Below, piece by piece: positions 47,407-56,315 of a DNA stretch of 64,000 bases (the first letter of the stretch is position 1; the number at the start of each line of letters is the position of its first letter). The stretch comes from Reinekea thalattae (lineage in GTDB: Bacteria; Pseudomonadota; Gammaproteobacteria; Pseudomonadales; Natronospirillaceae). The notes under the pieces were generated by a model. That model was not told the origin of the DNA and ran no database searches. It saw only the letters and a program-made list of their open reading frames with translations. The stretch is taken from the NCBI RefSeq assembly GCF_008041945.1, contig NZ_VKAD01000001.1:2046001-2110000 (forward strand), written 5' to 3'. The position numbers and the translations under genes were made by a program.

Positions 47407-48042
47407 TTAAGAAGACGCCATTTTGGCAGCAACGAAGACGAAAAAACCACCAAGGCAAGCTTCTACCCAACGCCGAAATTGACTGTATAGACGACGAATC
47501 GTTTCAGCAGAAAGCATCAAAGCCCATGCGCCATGGCAAACAAACGATATTATACATGCACCGAAAACATAGACAGTTGTTATGGTGATCCCGGCATTGT
47601 GGACAGCACCGACGGAAGTGATGGCAAGCCAAAACGCAATAGCTTTTGGATTGGTGACTTGCAGTAATAAGCCTGTCGAAAAGCAGCGAGCCAGCGAGTG
47701 AGATTGCGTCTTACTCGCCGTGACGGGAGGCGGGTTGAACGATTTTTTAAAGGCGCCGTAGGCTAAATAAAGCAAATAGCCTGTACCTACTAATCTCAAA
47801 ATTAGCATGGCCCACGCCACTTCTGACAAAAGCAAACCAACACCTAAAAGTGTTAATAGGTTGATGCAGACGCTGCCCAAAGCGATGCCAGCGCAAGCCG
47901 TTAAGGCTTTCGTTCTTCCTTGTTCAGTCGCCAAGCCCATAAGCATCATCACCGCAGGCCCAGGAGACAGGCACGCGCCAATAAGGATAGAGTAAGCCGT
48001 AATAATCCCTGGTAAGAAAATCAGGATGTCATTCATTTTCAT
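47407..48042 (-). CDS. LysE/RhtB-family amino-acid exporter
   Basis: This 211-residue membrane protein has about six hydrophobic segments. GACLSPGPAVMMLMGLATEQGRTKALTACAGIALG in the first 55 residues is the LysE/RhtB signature, and TGLLLQVTNPKAIAFWLA near 125 is the second. Family members export basic or neutral amino acids and related small molecules. It is the last gene of a leftward trio: it overlaps the monooxygenase-like gene by one base, and that gene overlaps the NIPSNAP-like gene by four. A divergent ArsR regulator lies upstream. Confidence 0.92.
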   Translation of the reverse strand: MKMNDILIFLPGIITAYSILIGACLSPGPAVMMLMGLATEQGRTKALTACAGIALGSVCINLLTLLGVGLLLSEVAWAMLILRLVGTGYLLYLAYGAFKKSFNPPPVTASKTQSHSLARCFSTGLLLQVTNPKAIAFWLAITSVGAVHNAGITITTVYVFGACIISFVCHGAWALMLSAETIRRLYSQFRRWVEACLGGFFVFVAAKMASS

Positions 48043-48368
48043 TATTCCCCTTTTTCGTTAATGGCTGGATTCATAGTGTAATCTCGATCAATGTGAGCAA
48101 CACAGATACGATAGTCACTAAAAAGCTGTTGAATTCCGGTTTCTTGGGCGTCTAAATGCAAATGGTGGTTTCGCCATTGTTTAACGGAATCCTCATCTTT
48201 CCAGAAAGACAGTGACAAGTAACGATTGTCTTCGTTGATTGATTGAAAACGTTCGACTGAGATAAAGCCTTCAATTTTTACAAGGTGTTCTTTTAGCTGC
48301 TTGGCGATCTCAAAGTAATCGTTATTCGCAGAATCGTTAAGTGTGACTTGAAAAATAACGGCAATCAT
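48042..48368 (-). CDS. Antibiotic biosynthesis monooxygenase (ABM)-domain protein
   Basis: This 108-residue single ABM-type ferredoxin-like fold has [40 protein letters not shown] followed by [29 protein letters not shown]. The W-x-x-H-x-x-H pattern is typical of this family. Members oxidise aromatic or lipid-like compounds or bind heme. It overlaps neighbours on both sides (LysE gene by one base, NIPSNAP gene by four), so it belongs to their operon. The catalytic role is not proven. Confidence 0.85.
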   Translation of the reverse strand: MIAVIFQVTLNDSANNDYFEIAKQLKEHLVKIEGFISVERFQSINEDNRYLSLSFWKDEDSVKQWRNHHLHLDAQETGIQQLFSDYRICVAHIDRDYTMNPAINEKGE

Positions 48369-48703
48369 ATCGATGCTTTTGGCGTTTGTTTATAGGTGCC
48401 ATCGACAACTTCTAGAAAAGATCGATGCTCGGATACAATGAATTGCTGTTCTGACGCTAGGGTAAAGTTTTGTTGCCCAGCGGCATCGCCTCTTAGGCGC
48501 TTTCGGTAGCGCTCGTAGTCTGCCAAGCTGTTAAAGCTAATTAAGCCAAAGGCTTTGTCGTTCGTGCCCTCGTGCGGTAAGAAGTAACCTAATAAATCAC
48601 CTCCGCACAGAGGAATAATTCGCCCCCAGTTCTCTGCGTACTGTTTGAATTGCTCTCGTTTGTAGGGGTCTATCTTATACTCAATAAAGCAAGTGATGGT
48701 CAT
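48365..48703 (-). CDS. NIPSNAP-domain protein
   Basis: This 112-residue small alpha/beta dimeric-barrel protein has [43 protein letters not shown] and [14 protein letters not shown], matching the NIPSNAP family. The biochemical role of the family is unclear. It is the first gene of the leftward operon NIPSNAP-ABM-LysE and overlaps the ABM gene by four bases. A divergent ArsR regulator gene starts 190 bases away, with a 13-bp palindrome between. Confidence 0.85.
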   Translation of the reverse strand: MTITCFIEYKIDPYKREQFKQYAENWGRIIPLCGGDLLGYFLPHEGTNDKAFGLISFNSLADYERYRKRLRGDAAGQQNFTLASEQQFIVSEHRSFLEVVDGTYKQTPKASI

Positions 48704-48768
48704 TGTTTGTTACCTTTCGTTAGGTTGATTAAAGGTTTATCGATATAAATAAAATTACCAATAGGGTT

Positions 48769-48781
48769 TACCTTAAAGGTA
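48769..48781. promoter_or_regulatory. 13-bp palindrome, candidate operator of the ArsR regulator
   Basis: TACCTTAAAGGTA is a perfect dyad, about 65 bases before the NIPSNAP-like start and about 115 bases before the ArsR start. Its position in the divergent promoter interval suits an ArsR-family binding site. This is inferred only from position and symmetry. Confidence 0.4.
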
Positions 48782-48895
48782 TAAATAGAAGCTTGCTTCG
48801 GTCGCCATCGAACTAATGTATTTTTCAAATTAAGAGAATGCTATTTTGTGGTGATCTGATTTTTCATGGGCCAGTAACGGTTAAGGAGCATTCAA

Positions 48896-49579
48896 TTGGA
48901 GCCGAATTTTTCAATCATCGCAGGTTTAATTGGTGATCCTGCTCGTGCTCGTATGTTAAGTGCGCTCATGGCGGGTAAAGCTTTAACCACCACAGAACTT
49001 GCGTTAGAAGCGGACATCACCGCGCAAACGGCGAGCAGTCATTTAGCAAAATTGGTTGATGCTCAGCTGTTGGCTGTGCGTAAGCAGGGCAGGCATCGTT
49101 ACTTTCAATTGCATCGTCCCGATGTTGCAGAACTGATCGAAAAACTTTTGAACGTTACCGTGACTTCAACAATTCAAACGGGGCCGGTGGACAGTAAGTT
49201 GAGGCATGCTCGAGTTTGTTATGACCATTTGGCTGGTGCGTTGGGTGTTGCGCTTTATGATTCATTAGTTAGCAAGAGTTTTTTAATCGATAACGGTGAA
49301 GAGGCAATAATAACCTAGCAGGGCAAAGCCTTTTTCCAAGATAAAGGTGCTAATTTCAACGAATTTAATCAGTGTAAGCGGCCCGTTTGTAAGTCTTACC
49401 TTGATTGGAGTGAACGTAGAAATCATCTTGCCGGTCAATTAGGCCACTGGGTTTTAGAAGATTTGTTGCATAAAAAATGGGCGCGCCGAGTCGAGGGATC
49501 TCGGCAAGTACACTTTACTAAATCAGGTCTACAGCATTTTCAAAAAGCGTATCAGCTAAGCGATATTTTGGCTGATTAG
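48896..49579 (+). pseudogene. ArsR-family regulator interrupted by an in-frame amber codon
   Basis: From a TTG start (AAGGAG upstream) the gene reads 140 residues with an ArsR winged helix (LIGDPARARMLSALMAG; DITAQTASSHLAKLVDAQLLAV; GRHRYFQL) and the RHARVCYDHLAG stretch. It then meets TAG at 49316-49318. The same frame continues open for 86 more codons to TAG at 49577. These encode QGKAFFQDKG, LDWSERRNHLAGQLG and RVHFTKSG-like residues, the expected C-terminal half of this ~225-residue ArsR type, in which DHLAG is followed by LTPxGxxFF and CLDWSERRPHLAG. So one nonsense codon splits an otherwise intact gene. It may be a recent mutation, a sequencing error, or readthrough. The intact HTH may still bind DNA. 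Confidence 0.8.
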
Positions 49580-50250
49580 GCACCCTTCTGAATAAACACC
49601 ATATCGCGGCCGACAAATTCAATAGCCTGAGCGCCAAAAGCTTCTGCTAACCAATAAAAGCTTTGCTCATGATAAAAGCAGACATGGGTTGGGTCGTTTT
49701 TGTATTGCCAGCGCTCAAAGGCATCCACATCTTTAACTCGTTGCGTCATTAACGCCAGCCAGCCGTTAGGCTTGAGCTGTTGCCAAAGTTTTTCGAGCTC
49801 TTGGCGTGGCTGATGTAAGTGCTCGATCACTTCGGTAGCGACAATGGCGTGGTAACTGTCTTCTAAAACGGTATTGTTCGGCTGATAAAAACTATCGTAT
49901 AGGCTGACGTCGAAGCCTTCTTTTTGCAGTTGCTTGGCTAATGCCGGTGCTGGGCCGCAACCGAAATCAAGAATCTGTGCCGGCGGTGAAAGCCGTTCTT
50001 TCAGTGGTGAGACGATGCGGTTTAAGAATTGGTTATAGCCACTGTCGTCGACATCGTTTTCATGCAAATCGTAAATGGCTTTTTCTTCATGTGCAGATGG
50101 CCAGGTACTTTGTTCTGTGAACACCAGTTGGCAGTTCTGGCACTGAAAAAAGGTGCGCTTTTTATCTTCGCTGAAAAAAGACAGCTGATGCGATGAGCAT
50201 AACGGGCAATCGGCAGGTGCTGTTTTGTTGGTGTTGTTCTTATTGAGCAC
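49576..50250 (-). CDS. Class I SAM-dependent methyltransferase with N-terminal zinc-finger-like motif
   Basis: This 224-residue protein has CPLCSSHQ near residue 15 and CQNCQLVF near 37, likely one zinc site. A class I methyltransferase fold follows with motif I ILDFGCGPAPALAKQL near 95, ATEVIEHLHQPRQELEKL near 137 and LMTQRVKDVDAFERWQYKNDPTHVCFY near 168. The substrate is unknown. It starts just 4 bases after the rsmE stop (same strand) and is likely co-transcribed with rsmE. Its end overlaps the end of the ArsR pseudogene. Confidence 0.88.
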   Translation of the reverse strand: MLNKNNTNKTAPADCPLCSSHQLSFFSEDKKRTFFQCQNCQLVFTEQSTWPSAHEEKAIYDLHENDVDDSGYNQFLNRIVSPLKERLSPPAQILDFGCGPAPALAKQLQKEGFDVSLYDSFYQPNNTVLEDSYHAIVATEVIEHLHQPRQELEKLWQQLKPNGWLALMTQRVKDVDAFERWQYKNDPTHVCFYHEQSFYWLAEAFGAQAIEFVGRDMVFIQKGA

Positions 50251-50254
50251 GGCG

Positions 50255-50980
50255 TTAAAAATCGCCCCAGCGTTGTTGCAGCAAGCTGAGAATAACGACC
50301 GGTGCGGTCTCGGTTCGTAAAATACGCGGGCCCAGTTGCCAACTTTGAAAATCAGCCTGTTGTGCCAGTTCGACTTCTCGATCGGTTAAACCGCCTTCTG
50401 GGCCGATTAAAAAGCTGATTGAATGCGGTGTGTCTTCGGGCCAGCTAGGTTCTGTGGCGCTGGTATGTAACACCAGTTTAACGTCCGCCTGTGCGTTACT
50501 AACCCAGTTTTCAAGTGAACTAATTTCGTTCAAACGCGGCACAAAATCTCGATAGCATTGCTCGCAAGCGCTAGTGATAACAGCTTGCCAGTGCTGTTGC
50601 TTTTTTTCGGCGCGCTCGGCATTGAGTTTTAGATCGCAGCGTTCGGCGGTCAGCGGAGTAATTTCGGTTACACCCAGTTCGGTTGCCTTTTGCAGCGCGT
50701 AATCAAAGCGGTCGCCTTTGCTCATCACCAAACCCATGTGAGTGCTAATGGCGGGTTCCTCGGTTGCCGTAATTTCGGCGTTGATTTTAACGTTGGCCGA
50801 GCGTTTGCCGACTTCGACTAATTCAGCAGCAAATCGCTTACCTTGGCCATTGAATACTTCCAGAGGGTGGCCGTTGTTGAGCCGCAGAACTTTAATCAGG
50901 TGCTGAAACACTGAGGCTGGCAATTCCAATTGCTGGCCAGCGAGTGTTGCTTCGGCGAGGTAGGCTCGAATGGTGCGCAT
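50255..50980 (-). CDS. rsmE: 16S rRNA (uracil-1498-N3)-methyltransferase RsmE
   Basis: RsmE methylates U1498 in the decoding region of 16S rRNA. The protein has 241 residues. The N-terminal PUA-like domain (about 1-70) shows HLIKVLRLNNGHPLEVFNGQG. The C-terminal SPOUT domain has MSKGDRFDYALQKATELGVTEITPL near 85, then SISFLIGPEGGLTDREV near 188 and LGPRILRTETAPVVILSLLQ near 215, the knot that binds SAM. It sits between argC and the methyltransferase gene, all leftward. Confidence 0.96.
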   Translation of the reverse strand: MRTIRAYLAEATLAGQQLELPASVFQHLIKVLRLNNGHPLEVFNGQGKRFAAELVEVGKRSANVKINAEITATEEPAISTHMGLVMSKGDRFDYALQKATELGVTEITPLTAERCDLKLNAERAEKKQQHWQAVITSACEQCYRDFVPRLNEISSLENWVSNAQADVKLVLHTSATEPSWPEDTPHSISFLIGPEGGLTDREVELAQQADFQSWQLGPRILRTETAPVVILSLLQQRWGDF

Positions 50981-51005
50981 ATAAAGTACCCTGTTGGTCA
51001 GAATG

Positions 51006-51953
51006 CTAGAGCGTTAAGCCTGTGGTTTCATCGAGCCCGAAGCGGCAGTTCATATTCTGTACCGCAGCGCCGGAGGCACCCTTACCAAGGTTATCTAATC
51101 GCGCAGTTAAATAGATGCGATCTTCACTGGCAAAGACAAACAGCTCAATACGGTTGCTACCGTTGCACGCGGTTGGTGCTAAAAAGCCATCTTCTAATTG
51201 TGAGTCGTCGTTCAGCGAAAACAGTTTCACAAAGGCTTCATTGGCGTAGGTATCGGCCAGCGTTTGCTGGATTTTTTCAGCATCGCCATTAATGGCATGA
51301 GCATGTAGTGCAACAGAAACCAACATGCCTTGCTCAACATTAGCCACGGTTGGCACAAACACTGGCGCATATTTTAAACCGGTGACGCGGGTCATTTCTG
51401 GTAAATGTTTGTGGTTTAGGTCGAGGTTTTTTAACCGCGCAGCGGCTTGGCTAGCATCGTTGCCTGTTTTGGCTTGGTAGTCGGCAATCATCGCATTACC
51501 GCCACCGCTGTAACCGGTAATGGCAGAAACCGTCATGGCGTAATCTTTAGGCACTATGCCTGCTTCAACCAATGGTGTAATCAGCAATGTCATGCCGCTT
51601 GGGTAGCAGCCTGGGTTGGCAATACGGTTACTGGTTTTAATTTTTTCACGGTAGCCGGGAAGCTCGGGAATACCGTAAACCCAGTTGTCATCTGTTCTGA
51701 ATGCAGTTGAAGCATCGATAATCACGGTTTTTGGATTGTCGATTAGAGAGACCGCTTCGCGAGAGGCGTCGTCAGGCAAGCACAAAAAAACTACATCAGC
51801 ATTATTTAAAAACTGACGGCGCAGTTCCGGATCTTTCTTTTGAGCTTCCGGAATACTGAGTAGCTCGACATTCGGATGCGCTGATAATCGCTGTTGAATT
51901 TGTAAGCCGGTGGTGCCGTATTGGCCGTCAATGTATGCGGTGATTTTGTTCAT
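51006..51953 (-). CDS. argC: N-acetyl-gamma-glutamyl-phosphate reductase (type 2 ArgC)
   Basis: ArgC makes N-acetyl-glutamate semialdehyde in arginine synthesis. The protein has 315 residues, the shorter type 2 form. It opens ITAYIDGQYGTTGLQIQQRL (NADP-binding loop), then DVVFLCLPDDAS near 53, DASTAFRTDDNWVYGIPEL near 80 and the catalytic Cys in RIANPGCYPSGM near 110. HKHLPEM near 180 holds a catalytic His. It is 25 bases upstream of rsmE on the same strand, so probably the head of a small operon. Confidence 0.95.
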   Translation of the reverse strand: MNKITAYIDGQYGTTGLQIQQRLSAHPNVELLSIPEAQKKDPELRRQFLNNADVVFLCLPDDASREAVSLIDNPKTVIIDASTAFRTDDNWVYGIPELPGYREKIKTSNRIANPGCYPSGMTLLITPLVEAGIVPKDYAMTVSAITGYSGGGNAMIADYQAKTGNDASQAAARLKNLDLNHKHLPEMTRVTGLKYAPVFVPTVANVEQGMLVSVALHAHAINGDAEKIQQTLADTYANEAFVKLFSLNDDSQLEDGFLAPTACNGSNRIELFVFASEDRIYLTARLDNLGKGASGAAVQNMNCRFGLDETTGLTL

Positions 51954-52091
51954 GTGCGATCAACCTAAATTGGATGCTGGTGAAAATAGAGCATGATTAT
52001 ACGCAAAAATTTGAGTTAGGCCCGACTCGGTTTTGATGCGCTGTATATCATTCATGCAAATGATGTCGATATAGTAGGAATCCGCGGGCCA

Positions 52092-53906
52092 ATGGAAAAA
52101 ACCTTCAGTAGCCAAACAACACTACCCATTATGGCGGTGCCGAGCCTCAAGAGTAGTTGTCAGAAATTGCTCGATTGGTCTAAGCCATTACAGACGAAAC
52201 AACAACAGAATAAATCTAAGGTGATCATTGATCAATTCCTGCAGCCAAAAGGTGAAGGTGAACGGTTGCAAAATGCGCTGATTGATTGGAACCAAACTCA
52301 AGTGAACTCTAGCTGGCCCGCGGCTGTTTGGCAGGACCTCTATTTAGAGTCTCGCGATTCGGTGGTCATCAATAGCAATGTTTTTTATAGTTTGAAAAGC
52401 AAGTTAGATCGCCAAGTCTGTTCGCAGGCTCATATTGGCGCAGCGCTCATCGCCAGTGTCTATGGTTTTATCGCACTGATTGATCAAGAAAAACTGTCGG
52501 TCGATCAACAAAAAGGCGCACCGCTGTGCATGAATCAGTACAAAAATCTGTTCTCATCGATACGAATTCCGCAACCGCAAACGGATGTTTTTAAGGTTTC
52601 TGCTAATCGGCAGCATATAGTGGTGCTGTATAACCAGTGCATTTTTAAATTGAATGTTCTTCAACAAGACGCTACCCCTCGTTCGCCAAAGGCCATTGAG
52701 TGTGATTTGGATTTTATTTTAAGTCATCAGCAATCAGGCCAAAATTTAGGCATATTAACCAGTTTGCCACGCTCAGAATGGTCAGAGAAACGACAAGATC
52801 TGTTAGCGTTATCGGAAAAAAATCAGCAAGCCATGGCGATCATTGAGCAGGCAGCATTTGTTTTGTGTTTGGATCAACAAAGTCCTGAGGAAACGGTTGA
52901 GTTATCCAAGCAACTGCTTCATGGCTCTGGCTGTGATCGTTTTTTCGATAAGTCGTTGCAATTTGTGGTCTTTAAAAACGGCAAGACAGGTATCAATTTT
53001 GAACATACTGGCGTTGATGGCTCGGTCATGCTTCGACTTAATGCCCATATATACGACACCATCGATAGCGTTTCTTTTGTTGTGGACTCAACGGTTGTTA
53101 CTGAATCGAATGTTGGTCCGTTAGCGCGTGCTGATGTCTCGGTTAAAGAGGTCCTGTTCGAATTAAATAGCGATTTACATCAGCTGTTAGATTCTGCCGC
53201 TCAACGCTTTATTGCTCATATACATAATACCGAGACTCGATTTTTAGATTTTTTGCCGTTTGGAAAGGCGCAAATTAAGCAATTTGGTGTGAGTCCCGAT
53301 TCGTTTGTTCAATTGGCGTTGCAATTGGCCGAGCATAAGTTGTTTGGAAAATGTTTGAGTGCCTATGAAGCGGTAATGACTAGAGCATTTTTAGGCGGCC
53401 GAATAGACGTGTTGTATACCGTTTCGCCGCAATCGATCGCCTTTATTGAAGCCTTCCGCTCTAAAAGTCGTAGTAAAGAAGAGAAGATTAACGCGTTGAT
53501 TTGCGCCAGTAAAAAACATATCGAAAGGGCCAATGAATGCCGAACGGGTGAGGGTATCTACACTCATTTATTGGCGCTTAAATACTGCTATAAAATCAAA
53601 GCTAAGCAGCTCGCTATCGATGCGCTGCCGGAGTTATTTTCAGACAGTGCATATCAATTGCTCACTCAGAGTGTTGTTTGTACCAGCACAACGTCAGAAT
53701 ATGGCGTCGACTTAGCTGGTTACGGCCCCATTGTGGATGATGGCTTTGGTATTCGATATTTTACGAAGCAGGACTCTATTCGTTTTAATATGACCAGCCG
53801 AATGAAGATGAAAGATCAACTAGCGAAAATGCAGCACTATATTGAAGAATCGTTACTCGAAATGGCAGAGCTGATGAAAAGCCAAACCGATCTCGTGGCG
53901 GAATAA
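52092..53906 (+). CDS. Carnitine/choline O-acyltransferase family protein
   Basis: This 604-residue protein follows the order of eukaryotic carnitine acetyltransferase along its length. In sequence it has VPSLKSSCQKLLDWSKPL near 16, GERLQNALIDW near 55, GAPLCMNQYKNLFSSIRIPQP near 142-162, and the catalytic His305 in FEHTGVDG. After that come PDSFVQLALQLAEHKLFGKC near 397, YEAVMTRAFLGGRIDVL near 420, an STTSEYG (STS-like) segment near 537 and YGPIVDDGFGIRYF near 549. These enzymes move acyl groups between CoA and carnitine. They are common in eukaryotes and uncommon in bacteria. An ATG at residue 14 is an alternative start. It is monocistronic and ends in a hairpin. Confidence 0.88.
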   Translation: MEKTFSSQTTLPIMAVPSLKSSCQKLLDWSKPLQTKQQQNKSKVIIDQFLQPKGEGERLQNALIDWNQTQVNSSWPAAVWQDLYLESRDSVVINSNVFYSLKSKLDRQVCSQAHIGAALIASVYGFIALIDQEKLSVDQQKGAPLCMNQYKNLFSSIRIPQPQTDVFKVSANRQHIVVLYNQCIFKLNVLQQDATPRSPKAIECDLDFILSHQQSGQNLGILTSLPRSEWSEKRQDLLALSEKNQQAMAIIEQAAFVLCLDQQSPEETVELSKQLLHGSGCDRFFDKSLQFVVFKNGKTGINFEHTGVDGSVMLRLNAHIYDTIDSVSFVVDSTVVTESNVGPLARADVSVKEVLFELNSDLHQLLDSAAQRFIAHIHNTETRFLDFLPFGKAQIKQFGVSPDSFVQLALQLAEHKLFGKCLSAYEAVMTRAFLGGRIDVLYTVSPQSIAFIEAFRSKSRSKEEKINALICASKKHIERANECRTGEGIYTHLLALKYCYKIKAKQLAIDALPELFSDSAYQLLTQSVVCTSTTSEYGVDLAGYGPIVDDGFGIRYFTKQDSIRFNMTSRMKMKDQLAKMQHYIEESLLEMAELMKSQTDLVAE

Positions 53907-53915
53907 AGCAAGGCT

Positions 53916-53952
53916 AGGCAGCAGCCAGTTTTAACTGGCTAGCTGCCTTTTG
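53916..53952 (+). terminator. Terminator hairpin after the acyltransferase gene
   Basis: AGGCAGC-AGCCAGTT (53916-53930) pairs with AACTGGCT (53933-53940) and GCTGCCT (53942-53948), followed by TTTT. The long stem with a T-run suits rightward termination, between the converging acyltransferase and metF genes. Confidence 0.75.
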
Positions 53953-53954
53953 GG

Positions 53955-54791
53955 CTATTTTGTTAGTTTTTCTAAAATAGCTAAGGTCGGCTCGGAGCGA
54001 TTCATGCTGTAAAAATGCAGCTTGGGTGCGCCAGCGGCGATTAAGTCTTTGCACAGGTTGACGATAAGATCGACACCCAGCTGGTGGATGCGCTTGCTGT
54101 CGTCGCCACAGGCTTCAAAAGATTTTCGCATCCAGCGTGGAATGTCAGCACCGCAAGCATCAGAAAAGCGCACTAGGTTGCTGTAATTGGTGATCGGCAT
54201 AATGCCCGGCACTATATCGATATCGCAGCCGCGCTTACGCACCTCGCTGACAAAGTTTGTGTAGGCGCTGACGCTATAAAAATATTGCGTAATGGCGCTG
54301 TCGGCACCTTCTTGCGCTTTGGCAACAAAGTTGTCGATGTCTTTATCGAGGTTGTCGGCTTGAGGGTGCATTTCTGGGTAGGCTGCAACTTCGATTGCGA
54401 ATGCATCGCCAAATTCCGATTTAATGTAACGCACAAGATCGGAAGCGTAATTGAAATCGCCGCCAGTGCCTCGCATACCGCTGGGTAAGTCACCACGTAA
54501 TGCAACAATGCGCTTAATGCCAGCATCTTTATAACGAGTCAGTAATTCATGTACGGTATCTAAAGTGGAGCCAATGCAACTTAAGTGCGGTGCTGCGGGT
54601 ACGCCACGACTGTTCATTTCTATAACTGTATTGATGGTGCGTTCTTGCGTGGAACCGCCAGCACCGTAGGTAACGCTAAAAAATTCAGGGTTGGCGGCTT
54701 TCAGCTCAGTGTGAGCTTTGAGCAGGTTATCAAAGCCGGCATCGGTTTTGGGTGGGAAGAACTCAAAACTGACAGGGACGGGCGTGTTCAT
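53955..54791 (-). CDS. metF: 5,10-Methylenetetrahydrofolate reductase MetF
   Basis: MetF is the FAD enzyme that makes 5-methyl-THF for methionine synthesis. The protein has 278 residues. It opens VSFEFFPPKTDAGFDNL (catalytic Glu near 10), then FFSVTYGAGGSTQERT near 37, HLSCIGST near 70, RIVALRGDLPSG near 92 and ITQYFYSVSAYTNFV near 167. It is the last gene of the leftward block metK-ahcY-metF, about 100 bases after ahcY. No separate terminator is clear between them. Confidence 0.97.
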   Translation of the reverse strand: MNTPVPVSFEFFPPKTDAGFDNLLKAHTELKAANPEFFSVTYGAGGSTQERTINTVIEMNSRGVPAAPHLSCIGSTLDTVHELLTRYKDAGIKRIVALRGDLPSGMRGTGGDFNYASDLVRYIKSEFGDAFAIEVAAYPEMHPQADNLDKDIDNFVAKAQEGADSAITQYFYSVSAYTNFVSEVRKRGCDIDIVPGIMPITNYSNLVRFSDACGADIPRWMRKSFEACGDDSKRIHQLGVDLIVNLCKDLIAAGAPKLHFYSMNRSEPTLAILEKLTK

Positions 54792-54893
54792 TTTTCATTC
54801 CTTGTAATCTCATCTCAATCAATGGCAAACACATCAGGCGATGAAGCGCAGAAGTGTTTACCCTGATTGATAGCGCTATTAACTAAGCGTTAA

Positions 54894-56276
54894 TCAGTAC
54901 TTGTACTCTTCTGGCTTGAATGGGCCTTCAACCGGTACGTTAATGTAGCTGGCCTGTTTTTCTGTCAGCGTTGTGATCACACCACCGAAGCCTTTGACCA
55001 TTTCTGCAGCGACTTCTTCGTCGAGCTTTTTAGGTAATACTTTGACGTAAACGTTGGCTGCTTTTTCATCGGCCGGTAAATCGGCAAATTTGCGCTCATA
55101 AAGATAGATTTGCGCTAACACTTGGTCGGCAAACGAACCATCCATAACGCGGCTTGGGTGGCCGGTCGCATTACCTAGGTTTACCAAGCGGCCTTCAGAA
55201 AGTAGAAGGATAAAGTCGTCAGCAGAATCAGAACGGAAAATCTGGTGTACCTGCGGCTTAATCTCATCCCAACGCCAGTTTTTGCGCATAAAGGCGGTGT
55301 CGATTTCATTATCGAAGTGACCAATATTACAAACCACAGCGCCGGTTTTAACGGCTTGCAGCATGTTTTTATCACAGACATCAGTGTTACCGGTTGTGGT
55401 CACAATGAGGTCGGTTGAGCCTAAAAGTTCTTTGTTAATGCAGCTTAATTCGCCAGTGTTGTTGCCGTTGATGTAAGGCGAAACCACTTCAAAGCCATCC
55501 ATGCAGGCTTGCATCGCACAGATTGGATCAATTTCAGTGACTTTAACGATCATGCCTTCTTGGCGAAGCGATGCCGCAGAGCCTTTACCAACATCGCCGT
55601 AACCGATAACCAGTGCTTTTTTGCCGGCTAACAGGTGATCGGTAGCGCGCTTAATGGCATCGTTAAGTGAATGACGGCAGCCGTATTTGTTGTCGTTTTT
55701 CGACTTGGTGACCGAGTCGTTAACGTTAATGGCAGGAACTTTCAGTTCGCCTTTTTCAAGCATCTCAACCAAACGGTGAACACCGGTGGTAGTTTCTTCG
55801 GAGATGCCGTGAATTTGGTCGAGTAGACTTGGGTATTTGTTGTGAACCATTTCAGTCAGGTCACCGCCATCATCTAGGATGATGTTGGCATCCCAAACAT
55901 CACTGCCGTCTTTTTCAGCCAAGATAGTTTGTTCAATACACCATAAAAACTCTTCTTCCGTTTCGCCTTTCCAAGCAAACACAGGAATACCAGCGGCAGC
56001 AATTGCCGCAGCAGCGTGATCCTGAGTTGAGAAGATGTTACAGCTAGACCAGCGAACTTCGGCGCCTAAATCGATCAATGTTTCGATTAGTACCGCCGTT
56101 TGAATGGTCATGTGAATACAGCCCATGATTTTGGCGTCTTTTAATGGCTGTTCTGCTTTGTATTTTTTACGCAGTGCCATCAGTGCTGGCATTTCACTTT
56201 CGGCAATGGCGATTTCTTTGCGGCCCCATTCGGCCAAGCTAATGTCGGCAACTTTGTAATCGGTGAAGGTAGTCAT
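54894..56276 (-). CDS. ahcY: Adenosylhomocysteinase (S-adenosylhomocysteine hydrolase)
   Basis: AhcY splits S-adenosylhomocysteine into adenosine and homocysteine. The protein has 460 residues. It begins [17 protein letters not shown], with [16 protein letters not shown] near 52 and [16 protein letters not shown] near 76. [13 protein letters not shown] near 180 places the catalytic Lys/Asp. The NAD-binding loop is [12 protein letters not shown] near 225, followed by [14 protein letters not shown] near 367 and the C-terminal KPEEYKY. The start lies 39 bases downstream of the metK stop. It is in the SAM-cycle operon with metK and metF. Confidence 0.98.
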   Translation of the reverse strand: MTTFTDYKVADISLAEWGRKEIAIAESEMPALMALRKKYKAEQPLKDAKIMGCIHMTIQTAVLIETLIDLGAEVRWSSCNIFSTQDHAAAAIAAAGIPVFAWKGETEEEFLWCIEQTILAEKDGSDVWDANIILDDGGDLTEMVHNKYPSLLDQIHGISEETTTGVHRLVEMLEKGELKVPAINVNDSVTKSKNDNKYGCRHSLNDAIKRATDHLLAGKKALVIGYGDVGKGSAASLRQEGMIVKVTEIDPICAMQACMDGFEVVSPYINGNNTGELSCINKELLGSTDLIVTTTGNTDVCDKNMLQAVKTGAVVCNIGHFDNEIDTAFMRKNWRWDEIKPQVHQIFRSDSADDFILLLSEGRLVNLGNATGHPSRVMDGSFADQVLAQIYLYERKFADLPADEKAANVYVKVLPKKLDEEVAAEMVKGFGGVITTLTEKQASYINVPVEGPFKPEEYKY

Positions 56277-56315
56277 ATCGGCGTCCTTAAATTTTTTAAT
56301 AATGTGTTTTGCTGA

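Noticed and set aside
54792-54893. Considered a SAH or SAM riboswitch upstream of metF or metK
   Set aside because: The metK-ahcY gap is 39 bases and the ahcY-metF gap about 100 bases. I could not assemble the conserved core of a known riboswitch in either or in the 58432-58589 interval.
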